A DNA stretch of 64,000 nt from Anaerococcus rubeinfantis (GTDB lineage: Bacteria > Bacillota > Clostridia > Tissierellales > Peptoniphilaceae), in assembly GCF_001487145.1 (NCBI RefSeq), contig NZ_LN913016.1, positions 310,001-374,000 on the forward strand, read 5' to 3'. Every line of letters starts with the position of its first letter. The stretch's first letter is position 1. Position numbers and translations under genes: made by a program. The notes under the pieces are model-generated. The model saw only the letters and a program-made list of their open reading frames with translations. It had not been told where the DNA came from and did no database searches. Shown here in pieces: positions 35,828-42,672 of the stretch.

Positions 35828-36199
35828 ATGGATAATAACTTAAAAATGTTTATAATTGGCATGCTAGCTGTTGCGATTGCATATTCTATAATTACATTTC
35901 TTAATTATAGTAAAGAATATACAAAAGAAATAAAAAATGAGAAAGTAAATCACGTTTTAGATAGGTTAAATAAGATTATAGAAAGAGCCGTAGGAGCAGC
36001 AAACCAAGTTATAGTTAATAATGCAAAAGAAGATGGAACTTTTACAGCTTCTTTTGGAAAACAAATTAAAGAAGAAGTATTTGAAACGGTTTTGAAAGTT
36101 CTCGGAGATGAGGGAAAACAACTGTTAAATGAAGCCTTGGGAGATTTAGATGAATATATCTCAAACGGGATTGAAGATGAAGTTGATAGACGAAAATAG
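35828..36199 (+). CDS. Phage holin, LLH-type
   Basis: About 123 residues from ATG 35828 (AAGGAG 7 bases upstream). One membrane segment (MFIIGMLAVAIAYSIITFL, residues 7-25), then a long charged helical tail with VNHVLDRLNKIIERAVGAAN and a VLGDEGKQLLNEALGDLDEY end, matching LLH-type phage holins. It is separated from the amidase by the HicAB insertion. Role: timed membrane permeabilisation for endolysin release. Confidence 0.75.
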   Translation: MDNNLKMFIIGMLAVAIAYSIITFLNYSKEYTKEIKNEKVNHVLDRLNKIIERAVGAANQVIVNNAKEDGTFTASFGKQIKEEVFETVLKVLGDEGKQLLNEALGDLDEYISNGIEDEVDRRK

Positions 36200-36560
36200 T
36201 ATAATATAAATGTTAGGTAGACTATGTGTAGTTTTTACCAAAAATTTCTACAATGACCACTGGCTTTTGGCTGGTGGTCTTTTTTTTGTGGTTAATTATG
36301 ACAGATACTGTGAACTGATAGTGCTAAAGCCGACTGCAAGTTTTCCTACCTTAAATATGGTAGAATTTTTTGTTTAGGGTATAATAATAGTATCCGTTTG
36401 CACGAAAGATATTCAAAATTTCCCATCTTTTATGATGGGATTTTTTATATTTTAAAGTATAATATTAATGATCAATTAGTTTTGTTACGACAGACTAATA
36501 CGAAAGACACTTGGGAAGGAATTAAGCTAGATTAATTATCTATGCTCCTGGGGTGTCTTT
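36200..36560 (+). other. Gene-free stretch with three to four consecutive short promoter/terminator units
   Basis: No ORF. Terminator-like hairpins: GACCACTGGC with GCTGGTGGTC (36255-36287, then eight T); CTACC/GGTAG near 36345-36365 followed by AATTTTTTG; TCCCATC/GATGGGA near 36420-36440 followed by TTTTTT; and GACAC...GGTGTC near 36508-36560 followed by TTTTTTT. A TATAAT lies 50-100 bases before three of them (near 36200, 36380 and 36460). The layout suggests several small RNAs, or repeated terminator decay products, at the end of the phage. Confidence 0.4.
36255..36287 (+). terminator. Strong terminator after the holin gene
   Basis: A 10-bp stem with two G-T pairs (36255-36264 with 36270-36279) followed by an eight-T run. 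It closes the phage late region. Confidence 0.8.
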
Positions 36561-36629
36561 TTTTGTGGGTATTTTTATTGTATGTAGGGTAAATTGGCTT
36601 ATTTATTATATTTACGTCGTATATATTAA

Positions 36630-36677
36630 TAATATAAATATATAAGTATTAATAAATAATAAAGATAATAAAATAAT
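36630..36677 (+). repeat. 48-bp perfect direct repeat, left copy
   Basis: Identical to 41294-41341. AT-only except for two G residues. The two copies face the same way and bracket about 4.6 kb of small accessory genes. Confidence 0.75.
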
Positions 36678-36696
36678 AAAAACAAGGGGGCAAACA

Positions 36697-37137
36697 ATGA
36701 ACAAAGTTATTAATGGAAAAAGATATGATACTGAAAAAGCTGAACTTATAGGAGAATGGACCAATGGACACAGGTATGGAGAATTTGAATACGAAATTGA
36801 AGAATGTTACAAAAATAAATCAGGTAAATTTTTATTATAGGGTTCTGGTGGACCAATGTCAAGTTATGCAGTTCCTTCCGGAAATAATAACTGGACAGGT
36901 AGTTCCAAGATAACACCGATATCAATTGATGAAGGTGAGAATAGAGTTAGAGAAATTCTTGAAACTGCTAAGAATGAAAAGCTATTTGAACTTGAAGAAG
37001 CTTCTCTTGTAAAATTGGTTGTAGTTGTTGATTTATTCGAAAATTTAACAATAAGTCAGAAGAAAGAACTGAAAGGAGAAAAAGGGGAAAAAGGAAAAGA
37101 TATAATAGTAGAAGCTTTGGAAAGTAATTTAGAGTGA
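36697..37137 (+). pseudogene. Chimeric ORF: broken small phage-type gene fused to fragments of tape-measure, sufD and tail-fibre genes
   Basis: ATG 36697 (AAGGGGG upstream) opens MNKVINGKRYDTEKAELIGE, a small protein common in Firmicute mobile DNA. An in-frame TAG at 36838 falls where such proteins have Tyr, then the frame goes on with GSGGPMSSYAVPSGNN. From 36931 the normal end is replaced. 36931-36981 matches 25203-25253 of the tape-measure gene (50/51). 36991-37045 matches 52493-52547 of sufD (three mismatches). 37045-37100 matches the tail fibre at about 31531-31586 (one mismatch). Each piece is in the reading frame of its source, and junctions fall at codon edges. Product unknown; may be non-functional. 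Confidence 0.7.
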
Positions 37138-37225
37138 TAAGGGTAAATTATAACACGAAAGTTATTTTGTTAGGAATACTATTGGTATACTTTATTATTT
37201 AATTGGCTTATACGTTAAAATATGA

Positions 37226-37669
37226 ATGATTGGCTTATTTGCAAGGCTTACAGGAGTAAATTGTAGGGAGTTTACAAAAGGAGAATATAATTATGGAAAA
37301 TCAAAAAGATTTCCTCAAAGAAGTATTGAAGATATTATTGATAATTTAGAAAAGGATTATGATAATGAAAACGGTAGATCATATTCCCACGAGGAAATAT
37401 TCTATTCCATGGGTAGGTTTATTAATATAATGAGAAAACTTTATGGAAAAAAGATAAAGGCTGAAGATATGACTTTCACTCACAACTTAATTCTTGGGAG
37501 AGATTATAATAAAATAAGTAGTGATTATCACAATTTGTTTTTTAAATATAATCACTTTATTAAAAGTGAACGCACTGCTAAAGTCTTTATGATTGCCAAC
37601 TCTTTGATTGAAGAGGGTAAGGTTACAAGTGATGATATAAGATTTTATTTATTGGGGTTGAGAAAGTAA
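37226..37669 (+). CDS. Hypothetical protein, start uncertain (possible frameshift)
   Basis: The long frame gives 147 residues ending LIEEGKVTSDDIRFYLLGLRK, helical and charged, with no family recognised. Its first codons coincide with a TTGGCTTAT repeat and have no ribosome site, so the true start is doubtful. A very good AAAAGGAG precedes ATG 37293 in another frame (MENQKDFLKEVLK), which stops after 18 codons; a one-base shift near 37340 would join it to the long frame. So it is either a gene with a recent frameshift or one truncated at its 5' end by the repeat. Confidence 0.5.
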   Translation: MIGLFARLTGVNCREFTKGEYNYGKSKRFPQRSIEDIIDNLEKDYDNENGRSYSHEEIFYSMGRFINIMRKLYGKKIKAEDMTFTHNLILGRDYNKISSDYHNLFFKYNHFIKSERTAKVFMIANSLIEEGKVTSDDIRFYLLGLRK

Positions 37670-37863
37670 TTTGGCTTATGTGATTCGTTGTATATAATTA
37701 ATGATATTTGGCTTATCACAATTTGGCTTATGAGGAAAACTCATTTTGGCTTATCAAATATCACAAAACTCATTTTGGCTTATGAATGATGTTGATTTGG
37801 CTTATGTAGAGATTAGCTTATGTAGGATCTAAATTGGCTTATAAATAATAACAATAAAAAAGA

Positions 37864-37890
37864 GGACTGAATTGACAGTCCTTTTGTTTT
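37864..37890 (+). terminator. Terminator
   Basis: GGACTG (37864-37869) and CAGTCC (37876-37881), then TTTTGTTTTG. It ends transcription from the repeat region. Confidence 0.75.
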
Positions 37891-37895
37891 GTAAC

Positions 37896-38063
37896 ATCTT
37901 ATGTTAGCAATCAATGAAACGTTTTAATTTTTAACATTTCAATACATCAAATGTTAATAATCAATGAAACATTTTTCTTTTTTAACATTTCAATACGTCT
38001 TACGTTACTAATCAAATAATCATTTTAATTTTTAGTATTTCAACACGTTTCACGTTAATAATA
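37896..38063. repeat. 50-bp tandem repeat, about 3.4 diverged copies
   Basis: Units begin near 37896, 37946, 37997 and 38047 and have 50-51 bases. Each contains AATCAATGAAAC-like and TTTTTAACATTTCAATAC-like blocks; ATGTTA near the start can pair with TAACAT near the end. No constant repeat with variable spacers is present, so it is not a CRISPR array. May be an origin or regulator-binding array. Confidence 0.65.
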
Positions 38064-38593
38064 AAGGTATGTTTTATTGATTTAATTGTAATAGTTGTTT
38101 TTAATTGTGTCAAGTTTTTTCATGATGATTATAATATTATTTCTATTATTTTATTATTTTATTTTATTAATTTTTACTTTTACTTTTATTATTTCATTAT
38201 TTAATTATTTTATTTTCTTTTTATTTTCCTAAAGTTTTAAAAAATTAGATCGTTAAATTTTTTTATTGTTTTATTAAATTTTATAACTATATTAATATAA
38301 TATTATTATTTTTATTAATATAATATTATTATTTTTATTTTTTTTTTTTTTATATATTTTTGTTTTATTTTTTCCATTAATTTTTTTATCCTCATCTATT
38401 TTATTTTTTTTATCTCGATCTATTTATTTTATTATTTTATTATTTTCTTTTATCGTCTTATTATTTTATTACAAAAATTTACATTCTTTTTATTTTAACT
38501 TATATCACCTATATTTTTAAAGGTACATTAGTATTAATTAATTTTTAACTTGTCTTAAAACGTAAATTAGGGTCTTGGTTTTTTATGATATAC
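38064..38593. other. Extremely AT-rich, T-rich stretch without genes
   Basis: About 530 bases, nearly all A and T with long T runs on the plus strand (for example 38336-38351). A segment TATTAATATAATATTATTAT is duplicated near 38288-38330. A copy of TGTCTTAAAACGTAAATTA (38551-38569) has a near match at 41619-41637. Nothing coding is seen. It could be an unwinding or segregation region, or simply unconstrained DNA. Confidence 0.5.
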
Positions 38594-38620
38594 AAAAAAA
38601 GCACTTTTTAAGGTGCTTTT
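38594..38620 (-). terminator. Terminator of the leftward small-gene group
   Basis: AAAAGCAC and GTGCTTTT arms around TTTTTAAG, followed on the minus strand by seven T. It lies just after the stop of the gene at 38634. Confidence 0.7.
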
Positions 38621-38633
38621 ATATAAGTCTATG

Positions 38634-38798
38634 TTATTTATCTTTTAAGATTTTATATATTATATCTTTATATTTATTATATGTTTCTTTTTTGTCCTTT
38701 GGTTTATCTTTTATTAAATAATCTTGTATTAATATATCTATATCTTTAAAGCTTGTACAATCTTTTAAATCTCTTTTTATTTGTTTTATTGGCTGCAT
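38634..38798 (-). CDS. 54-residue hypothetical protein
   Basis: ATG at 38798 preceded by AAGGAG; product MQPIKQIKRDLKDCTSFKDI continues Lys/Asp/Ile-rich to ILKDK. Helical, charged, no family recognised. It follows the gene at 38814 by 15 bases and ends before a terminator, so it is the last gene of a leftward group of small accessory genes. Confidence 0.55.
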   Translation of the reverse strand: MQPIKQIKRDLKDCTSFKDIDILIQDYLIKDKPKDKKETYNKYKDIIYKILKDK

Positions 38799-38813
38799 TG
38801 TTTTTATTTCTCC

Positions 38814-39254
38814 TTATTTTATATTATCAATATTTATTGGCATGAATAAACCTTTTAAAACATCATTTTCCAAAACATAAATAGGGTTAAATGGATTATT
38901 ATCCATTTTACATAGTGTATAATTGTTATCAAAGTATTTCAAATTATCTTTTTTAAAATAAAACTTTTTTTCTTCACATTCTCCTGCTATTATTTTACCA
39001 TTGTATTTTTTATCTAATAGCAAACTTAAATTATCTACCGTAAGGCTTTTTTCTTTATTAAAATAATTTACATAATTTGTCAAATTTTCAACGGATTTTA
39101 CCTTTTCTATATTAATAAAATTTTCATTTTTATTTATTATCCAAATTGTAAAAGCATCGGAAAAATATATGTTCTCATTGTCTTCTTGTTGTAAAATTAT
39201 TTCTTCTTTATAAAGTCTATCTATTATATTTTTTTGTAGTTGCAAAGTTTTCAT
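38814..39254 (-). CDS. Hypothetical accessory protein
   Basis: 146 residues beginning MKTLQLQKNIIDRLYKEEII after AGGAG. Contains FSDAFTIWIINKNENFINIE and LSLLLDKKYNGKIIAGECEE, a mixed alpha/beta pattern without catalytic signatures. No family recognised. It is one of four leftward small genes (38634-40092), each with its own ribosome site. Confidence 0.6.
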   Translation of the reverse strand: MKTLQLQKNIIDRLYKEEIILQQEDNENIYFSDAFTIWIINKNENFINIEKVKSVENLTNYVNYFNKEKSLTVDNLSLLLDKKYNGKIIAGECEEKKFYFKKDNLKYFDNNYTLCKMDNNPFNPIYVLENDVLKGLFMPINIDNIK

Positions 39255-39322
39255 TGTTTTCTCCTATCTTGTTTTCTTAACAATAGGGTAGGGGTTCAAT
39301 CCTACCTTTTTTTATATTCTTC

Positions 39323-39724
39323 TTAAAATCCTATATATTTTATACCGTTTAAAATTCTTTCTTTTTGGTTATCTGTAAATATAAATTCTAAAGCTTTACC
39401 GTTGTTTCCTTTGCAGTCGGCTCTATAAGCGTTCAAAACTCTCCAATTATTATTTTTATAAACAAGATCTATATTGGTGCCGCTTGGGGTATATTTATAA
39501 GCTTGTGCAAATTCTTCTCTAAATGGATTACAATGAACTTTTAAATTATTTCTATAACATTTTGGCAAACCTAAATCATTTAATCTTTTTTCAATTTTTT
39601 CGATAAGTTTTTTAATATCTTCTAGGTTAAGGGTTCTTGTCCTGCAGCGTTCTTGGTTTATGTTTAATAATTCTTCTAGTTTTTTCCAATTATTTTCATT
39701 TTTGTTTAAGATTATTTCTTTCAT
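39323..39724 (-). CDS. Hypothetical mobile-element protein
   Basis: 133 residues, MKEIILNKNENNWKKLEELL with a following RTRTLNLEDIKKLIEKIEKR block, then a beta-rich half containing FAQAYKYTPSGTNIDLVYKN and NWRVLNAYRADC. Proteins of this layout occur on plasmids and integrative elements of Firmicutes; no function is known to me. ATG is preceded by AAGGAG. Confidence 0.6.
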   Translation of the reverse strand: MKEIILNKNENNWKKLEELLNINQERCRTRTLNLEDIKKLIEKIEKRLNDLGLPKCYRNNLKVHCNPFREEFAQAYKYTPSGTNIDLVYKNNNWRVLNAYRADCKGNNGKALEFIFTDNQKERILNGIKYIGF

Positions 39725-39750
39725 GGTTCTGCTCCTTTCTTATATATTGT

Positions 39751-40092
39751 TTAAAAGTTTTCTTCTTGTTCTTTTTGTTCTTCATATTCGTCTTTTAAAT
39801 AATCAGCGTCTTCTAAAATGTAGGCTAGATCATCAATATCGATTAATAACTCTACAAAGTCAGCACTTTCAAGTTCTCCAAAATCATTTATTTTTACAAA
39901 TGCGTGAGGGTAGTTATAATCGCCGTAAAATATAGCTTTAGCTACCTCGTAGCCATTAGAAAACATTTCAAAAAAATCTTCATCATTAAAATAAATTTGC
40001 TCGTATTCGTTATATTGGTTATTTACTTCTAAAAGTTCATAATTGCTTAAATTCTCTAAATAGTTTTTTAAATATTCGTTATAGGTTGTCAT
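39751..40092 (-). CDS. Acidic small protein of a mobile-element family
   Basis: 113 residues, very acidic, starting MTTYNEYLKNYLENLSNYEL; contains FFEMFSNGYEVAKAIFYGDY and NDFGELESADFVELLIDIDD. Strongly negative charge could hint at DNA mimicry, as in antirestriction proteins, but no ArdA motif is evident, so this is only a possibility. It is the first gene of the leftward group; its promoter is probably the one at 40391-40419. The leader between promoter and ATG (40093-40384) holds no gene. Confidence 0.6.
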   Translation of the reverse strand: MTTYNEYLKNYLENLSNYELLEVNNQYNEYEQIYFNDEDFFEMFSNGYEVAKAIFYGDYNYPHAFVKINDFGELESADFVELLIDIDDLAYILEDADYLKDEYEEQKEQEENF

Positions 40093-40390
40093 TGTTTTAC
40101 TCCTTTATAATTTTTAGTTTGCTTATAAAGTAGTTTTATCGTATAATCTTTATAAGCGTATAGGCGTTTATAGGTACTTCAAAAGTCCTGTCTATATGTT
40201 ATAAAGTGGCGACCAAACTACTTTATTTTTATTAGATAGTCGATATTGGTAGTATCGGCTATCTTTTTTATTTACTTTTTTACAGTCTATCGACTTTCTT
40301 ATTATGGTTTCTATTTCTTTTACTAGGAGATAATTTTTCAAAAACCTAAGTCAATTTATTGTTTTTGTTTATCTTTCCTTTGTTAATTAT

Positions 40391-40419
40391 ATAGTACCAT
40401 AATGTAATACGTTTGTCAA
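40391..40419 (-). promoter_or_regulatory. Leftward promoter, copy 1
   Basis: On the minus strand TTGACA (40414-40419), 17-base spacer, TACTAT (40391-40396). The spacer contains GTATTACATTATGG. Nearly identical to the promoter at 40657-40685. Confidence 0.7.
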
Positions 40420-40438
40420 GTAATTTTAAAACTTTTTT

Positions 40439-40621
40439 TTATTTTTTTAAAAGTCTATATTTCTCATCAAGTGCTTGTATACCTTCGAGTAATGTTTCGG
40501 TTAAAGTTAATTCTAACCTATCAGCTAAGTCGTCAAGCTGTTTCTTCTCTTCTTTGGTTATCCTCATACTCACACTTATATCGCGCAAGTTCTTTTTTCT
40601 TCTTTTCCTTTTCTCTGTCAT
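40439..40621 (-). CDS. Ribbon-helix-helix DNA-binding protein
   Basis: 60 residues. Basic start (MTEKRKRRKKNLRDISVSMR) gives the beta strand, followed by ITKEEKKQLDDLADRLELTL and TETLLEGIQAL, the two helices of an Arc/CopG-type fold. GAGGTGAG precedes ATG 40621. It sits between two near-identical promoters, so it may regulate both. Similar proteins control plasmid copy number or toxin-antitoxin operons. Confidence 0.75.
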   Translation of the reverse strand: MTEKRKRRKKNLRDISVSMRITKEEKKQLDDLADRLELTLTETLLEGIQALDEKYRLLKK

Positions 40622-40656
40622 TGTCTCACCTCGGTTTCTTTATCTTTGTTAATTAT

Positions 40657-40685
40657 ATAATACCATGATGTAATACATTTGTCAA
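40657..40685 (-). promoter_or_regulatory. Leftward promoter, copy 2
   Basis: Minus-strand TTGACA (40680-40685), 17-base spacer, TATTAT (40657-40662), followed by ATAATTAACAAAG as in copy 1. It drives the ribbon-helix-helix gene at 40439 and overlaps the end of the one at 40682. Confidence 0.7.
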
Positions 40686-40867
40686 GTAATCTTATTTATT
40701 TCTTCAAAAACTTTTTTAACTCCCATATTAATAATATCGGTTTTAGTTTTGTTTAATTTGTTGGCACAAAATTCAAGGATCTGTTTTTCTTCTTCTGTCA
40801 TTCTTATTCTTGTTTGGTATTTTTTTGGGTCGTCTGTTGGTCGTCCCATTTTCTTTTTATCTTTCAT
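40682..40867 (-). CDS. Ribbon-helix-helix DNA-binding protein, second
   Basis: 61 residues, MKDKKKMGRPTDDPKKYQTR, with an AT-hook-like GRP, then strand QTRIRMTEEEKQILEFCANK and helix NKTKTDIINMGVKKVFEEIN. Typical of small regulators on mobile elements. AAGGGC lies before the ATG. It is related in layout to the protein at 40439. Confidence 0.75.
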   Translation of the reverse strand: MKDKKKMGRPTDDPKKYQTRIRMTEEEKQILEFCANKLNKTKTDIINMGVKKVFEEINKIT

Positions 40868-40939
40868 TTCTTGCCCTTTCTTTTATATAAGGTATATTAA
40901 TACTACCAAGGCGGGGGCAAGAACCCACCAAGGTATAAT

Positions 40940-40992
40940 AATAACTTAACTAAGATAGGGTTTTATTTAGCGTTCACCCTGTCTTTTTTTTT
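40940..40992 (+). terminator. Plus-strand terminator without an obvious gene
   Basis: GATAGGGT (40953-40960) and ACCCTGTC (40976-40983) form a stem with one G-T pair followed by nine T. A TATAAT 20 bases upstream (40935-40940) suggests a very short RNA; otherwise it stops transcription coming from the left. Confidence 0.5.
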
Positions 40993-40998
40993 GTGTGC

Positions 40999-41145
40999 TC
41001 ATCTTTTAGCTTCTTTTATTAGCTCATCTATTAGCTTTTTAACTTCTTCTATTTTATTATTGTCCAACAATTCTTTTAGAGATAATAAAAAGCCTAAAAA
41101 TTCAAGTCTTGTCAACTCTTCTGATTCGTTCCTTTCTCTTGCCAT
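40999..41145 (-). CDS. 48-residue hypothetical protein
   Basis: ATG at 41145 has a perfect AAGGAGG upstream. The product, MARERNESEELTRLEFLGFL then LSLKELLDNNKIEEVKKLID, is an amphipathic helical protein ending EAKR. No family recognised. It is the first gene of the leftward accessory series. Confidence 0.6.
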   Translation of the reverse strand: MARERNESEELTRLEFLGFLLSLKELLDNNKIEEVKKLIDELIKEAKR

Positions 41146-41293
41146 ATTTTTTATATCCTCCTTTCTTAATATCATTATAACTTATGTGTAACCATAAGTC
41201 AAACTTTTATTTAATTATTATTTAAGTAATAGTAATAGTAATAGTATTAAAGATAATAAAGTATAAAGATAAGTATAAGTATATGTATATAAG

Positions 41294-41341
41294 TAATATA
41301 AATATATAAGTATTAATAAATAATAAAGATAATAAAATAAT
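41294..41341 (+). repeat. 48-bp perfect direct repeat, right copy
   Basis: Identical to 36630-36677 and in the same orientation. Confidence 0.75.
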
Positions 41342-41537
41342 TTAAATTAAAACAAAATAAAATAAAATAAATTAAAAAAAAATAAAATTTCAAAAAAATT
41401 AAAGCGGGGGAGATCGTGGGAAAAAATAGTCCCCCCACCTCGGGTTCCTGTTTTATTGTCTATAGGAACGGTTCGGGGCAACTATTTCCAAGTTTGAGGT
41501 CTAAATTTAAGTTAGGGGATTCCGACCCTTAACAAAA

Positions 41538-41576
41538 AACACTCATATAGTTCGTGTAATAAGCTATATGAGTGTT
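41538..41576. terminator. Long perfect hairpin
   Basis: Thirteen paired bases, AACACTCATATAG with CTATATGAGTGTT, and a 13-base loop; short A runs on the left and TATT on the right. Could end transcription in either direction. Confidence 0.5.
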
Positions 41577-41883
41577 ATTAGGGTTGTAGCATACTTTAGG
41601 TTATCTTGTGTTTTAATTTGTCTTAAATCGTAAATTATGAGTTAAGATAATTCTAAATATCAATTATACCGTCAAAAATCCGTCACATAAGCGTCAAATT
41701 TACTACTGTATTCTGTCATATCTTGTGAATAGTGATTTTTACTAAAGCTTTAAAATTCAATGCTTGCAATGGAATATGATAATTTGTTAATACAACGATA
41801 TATAATGGGAATATAAAAGAAAGCTTACTTTAATTAGTAGGCTTTTTTATTTGGGAAATTTTGAGGAATAATTTTTATAATAA

Positions 41884-42566
41884 AAACTCAAACGAAGAAA
41901 TTTCCATCCCGACCGAAGTGGAGGGATCTCATGGATTTGGTAAATTTATGGATAAAGTTAATTCAAAGAGATCTCTCGACAAGGCTCGAGATGGGTAATG
42001 GTTCTCTTCATTTTTGAGCTGAAGTTTAAATTATTATCTGTGAAATTTTGAAAAGTGTTTTTATGTACAAACTATAACAAAGAAATCCCATCCCGATCGA
42101 AGTGGAGGGATCTCATGAATTTAGTTGGCTTATAGATAAAATTAATAAAAGAGATCTCTCGACAGGCTCGAGATGGGTGAGTGCTGTATTTGTTTTTGAG
42201 CTAAAGTTCAAATTAAAATCATTATCTGAGAAATTTTTAAAAACTTTTTTTATCTAAAACTCAAACGAAGAAATCTTCATCCCGACCGGAGTGGATGGAT
42301 CTTATGGATTTGGTTAATTTATGGATGAAGTTAATTAGGAGATCTCTCGACAGGCTCGAGATGGGTTATTATTGCATTTATTTTATGCTAAAGTTTTAAT
42401 TATTATTATCTTAGATATTTTTAAAATTGTTATATCATAAAAAAATACAAACGAAGAGAACCCATCTCGACCGACTGTAAGGAGTGGAGAGATCTCATGG
42501 ATTTTGTAAATTTATAGATGAAGTTAATTAAAGAGATCTCTCGACCAGGCTCGAGATGGATGAATA
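41884..42566. repeat. Four-copy array of a ~186-bp palindromic intergenic repeat
   Basis: Core units start near 41904, 42088, 42277 and 42461 (spacing 184-189). Each has CATCCCGACCGAAGTGGAG on the left and CTCTCGACAGGCTCGAGATG on the right, which can pair into a long hairpin around GATCTC. The intervening bases (GAGCTAAAGTTTAAATT and flanks) are repeated too, so the whole unit was multiplied in tandem. A related single palindrome is at 55073-55152, marking a dispersed family in this genome. Confidence 0.85.
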
Positions 42567-42627
42567 CTGTATTTATTTTTAAGCTAAAGTTTAAATTTTA
42601 TTAAAAATCGTTTAAGGTCAAAAAAAC

Positions 42628-42662
42628 ACCAGATTATAAGCTTTTTGTGCTTATTATCTGGT
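42628..42662 (-). terminator. Terminator of the YkvI-type gene
   Basis: ACCAGATTATAAGC and GCTTATTATCTGGT form a 14-base stem with one mismatch; on the minus strand it is followed by GTTTTTTTG. Confidence 0.8.
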
Positions 42663-42672
42663 ATTTTTATTA

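Larger units (their letters stand above)
36594..37842 (+). repeat. TTGGCTTAT direct-repeat family, eleven same-strand copies
   Basis: TTGGCTTAT occurs at 36594, 37203, 37230, 37671, 37708, 37723, 37746, 37775, 37797 and 37834, with one TTAGCTTAT at 37813. All are in the same orientation; eight crowd into 37671-37842 with spacings of 15-37 bases. Two reading frames (36697-37137 and 37226-37669) are each bracketed by copies, and one copy begins one base after a stop codon (37671). They could be protein-binding iterons or recombination boundaries. Confidence 0.75.
41146..41880. other. Gene-free border region with a GC-rich patch and hairpins
   Basis: 41200-41400 is nearly pure A/T with short repeats (AGTAATAGTAATAG). 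At 41403-41530 is a conspicuous G/C-rich patch (GCGGGGGAGATCGTGGG, TAGTCCCCCCACCTCGGG) with GTTCCT (about 41444-41449) and AGGAAC (about 41463-41468) able to pair. A 13-bp hairpin AACACTCATATAG / CTATATGAGTGTT spans 41538-41576. 41581-41880 holds no gene. This is the probable junction between accessory and core DNA. Confidence 0.4.

Noticed and set aside
36697-36840. Complete 47-residue gene ending at the TAG
   Set aside because: The frame continues past the TAG with residues typical of the same protein family, so the stop is more likely a nonsense mutation.
37896-38063. Possible CRISPR array
   Set aside because: The 50-bp units are contiguous and diverged along their whole length; there are no constant repeats with unique spacers and no cas genes.
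39660-39935. Plus-strand ORF of 91 codons
   Set aside because: It is a shadow of two leftward genes with ribosome sites and shows a hydrophobic, biased composition without a start signal.
42125-42133. Twelfth TTGGCTTAT copy
   Set aside because: It lies within copy 2 of the 186-bp repeat, where sister copies have TTTGGTAAATTTATGG-like sequence, so it arose by point changes and is probably a coincidence.
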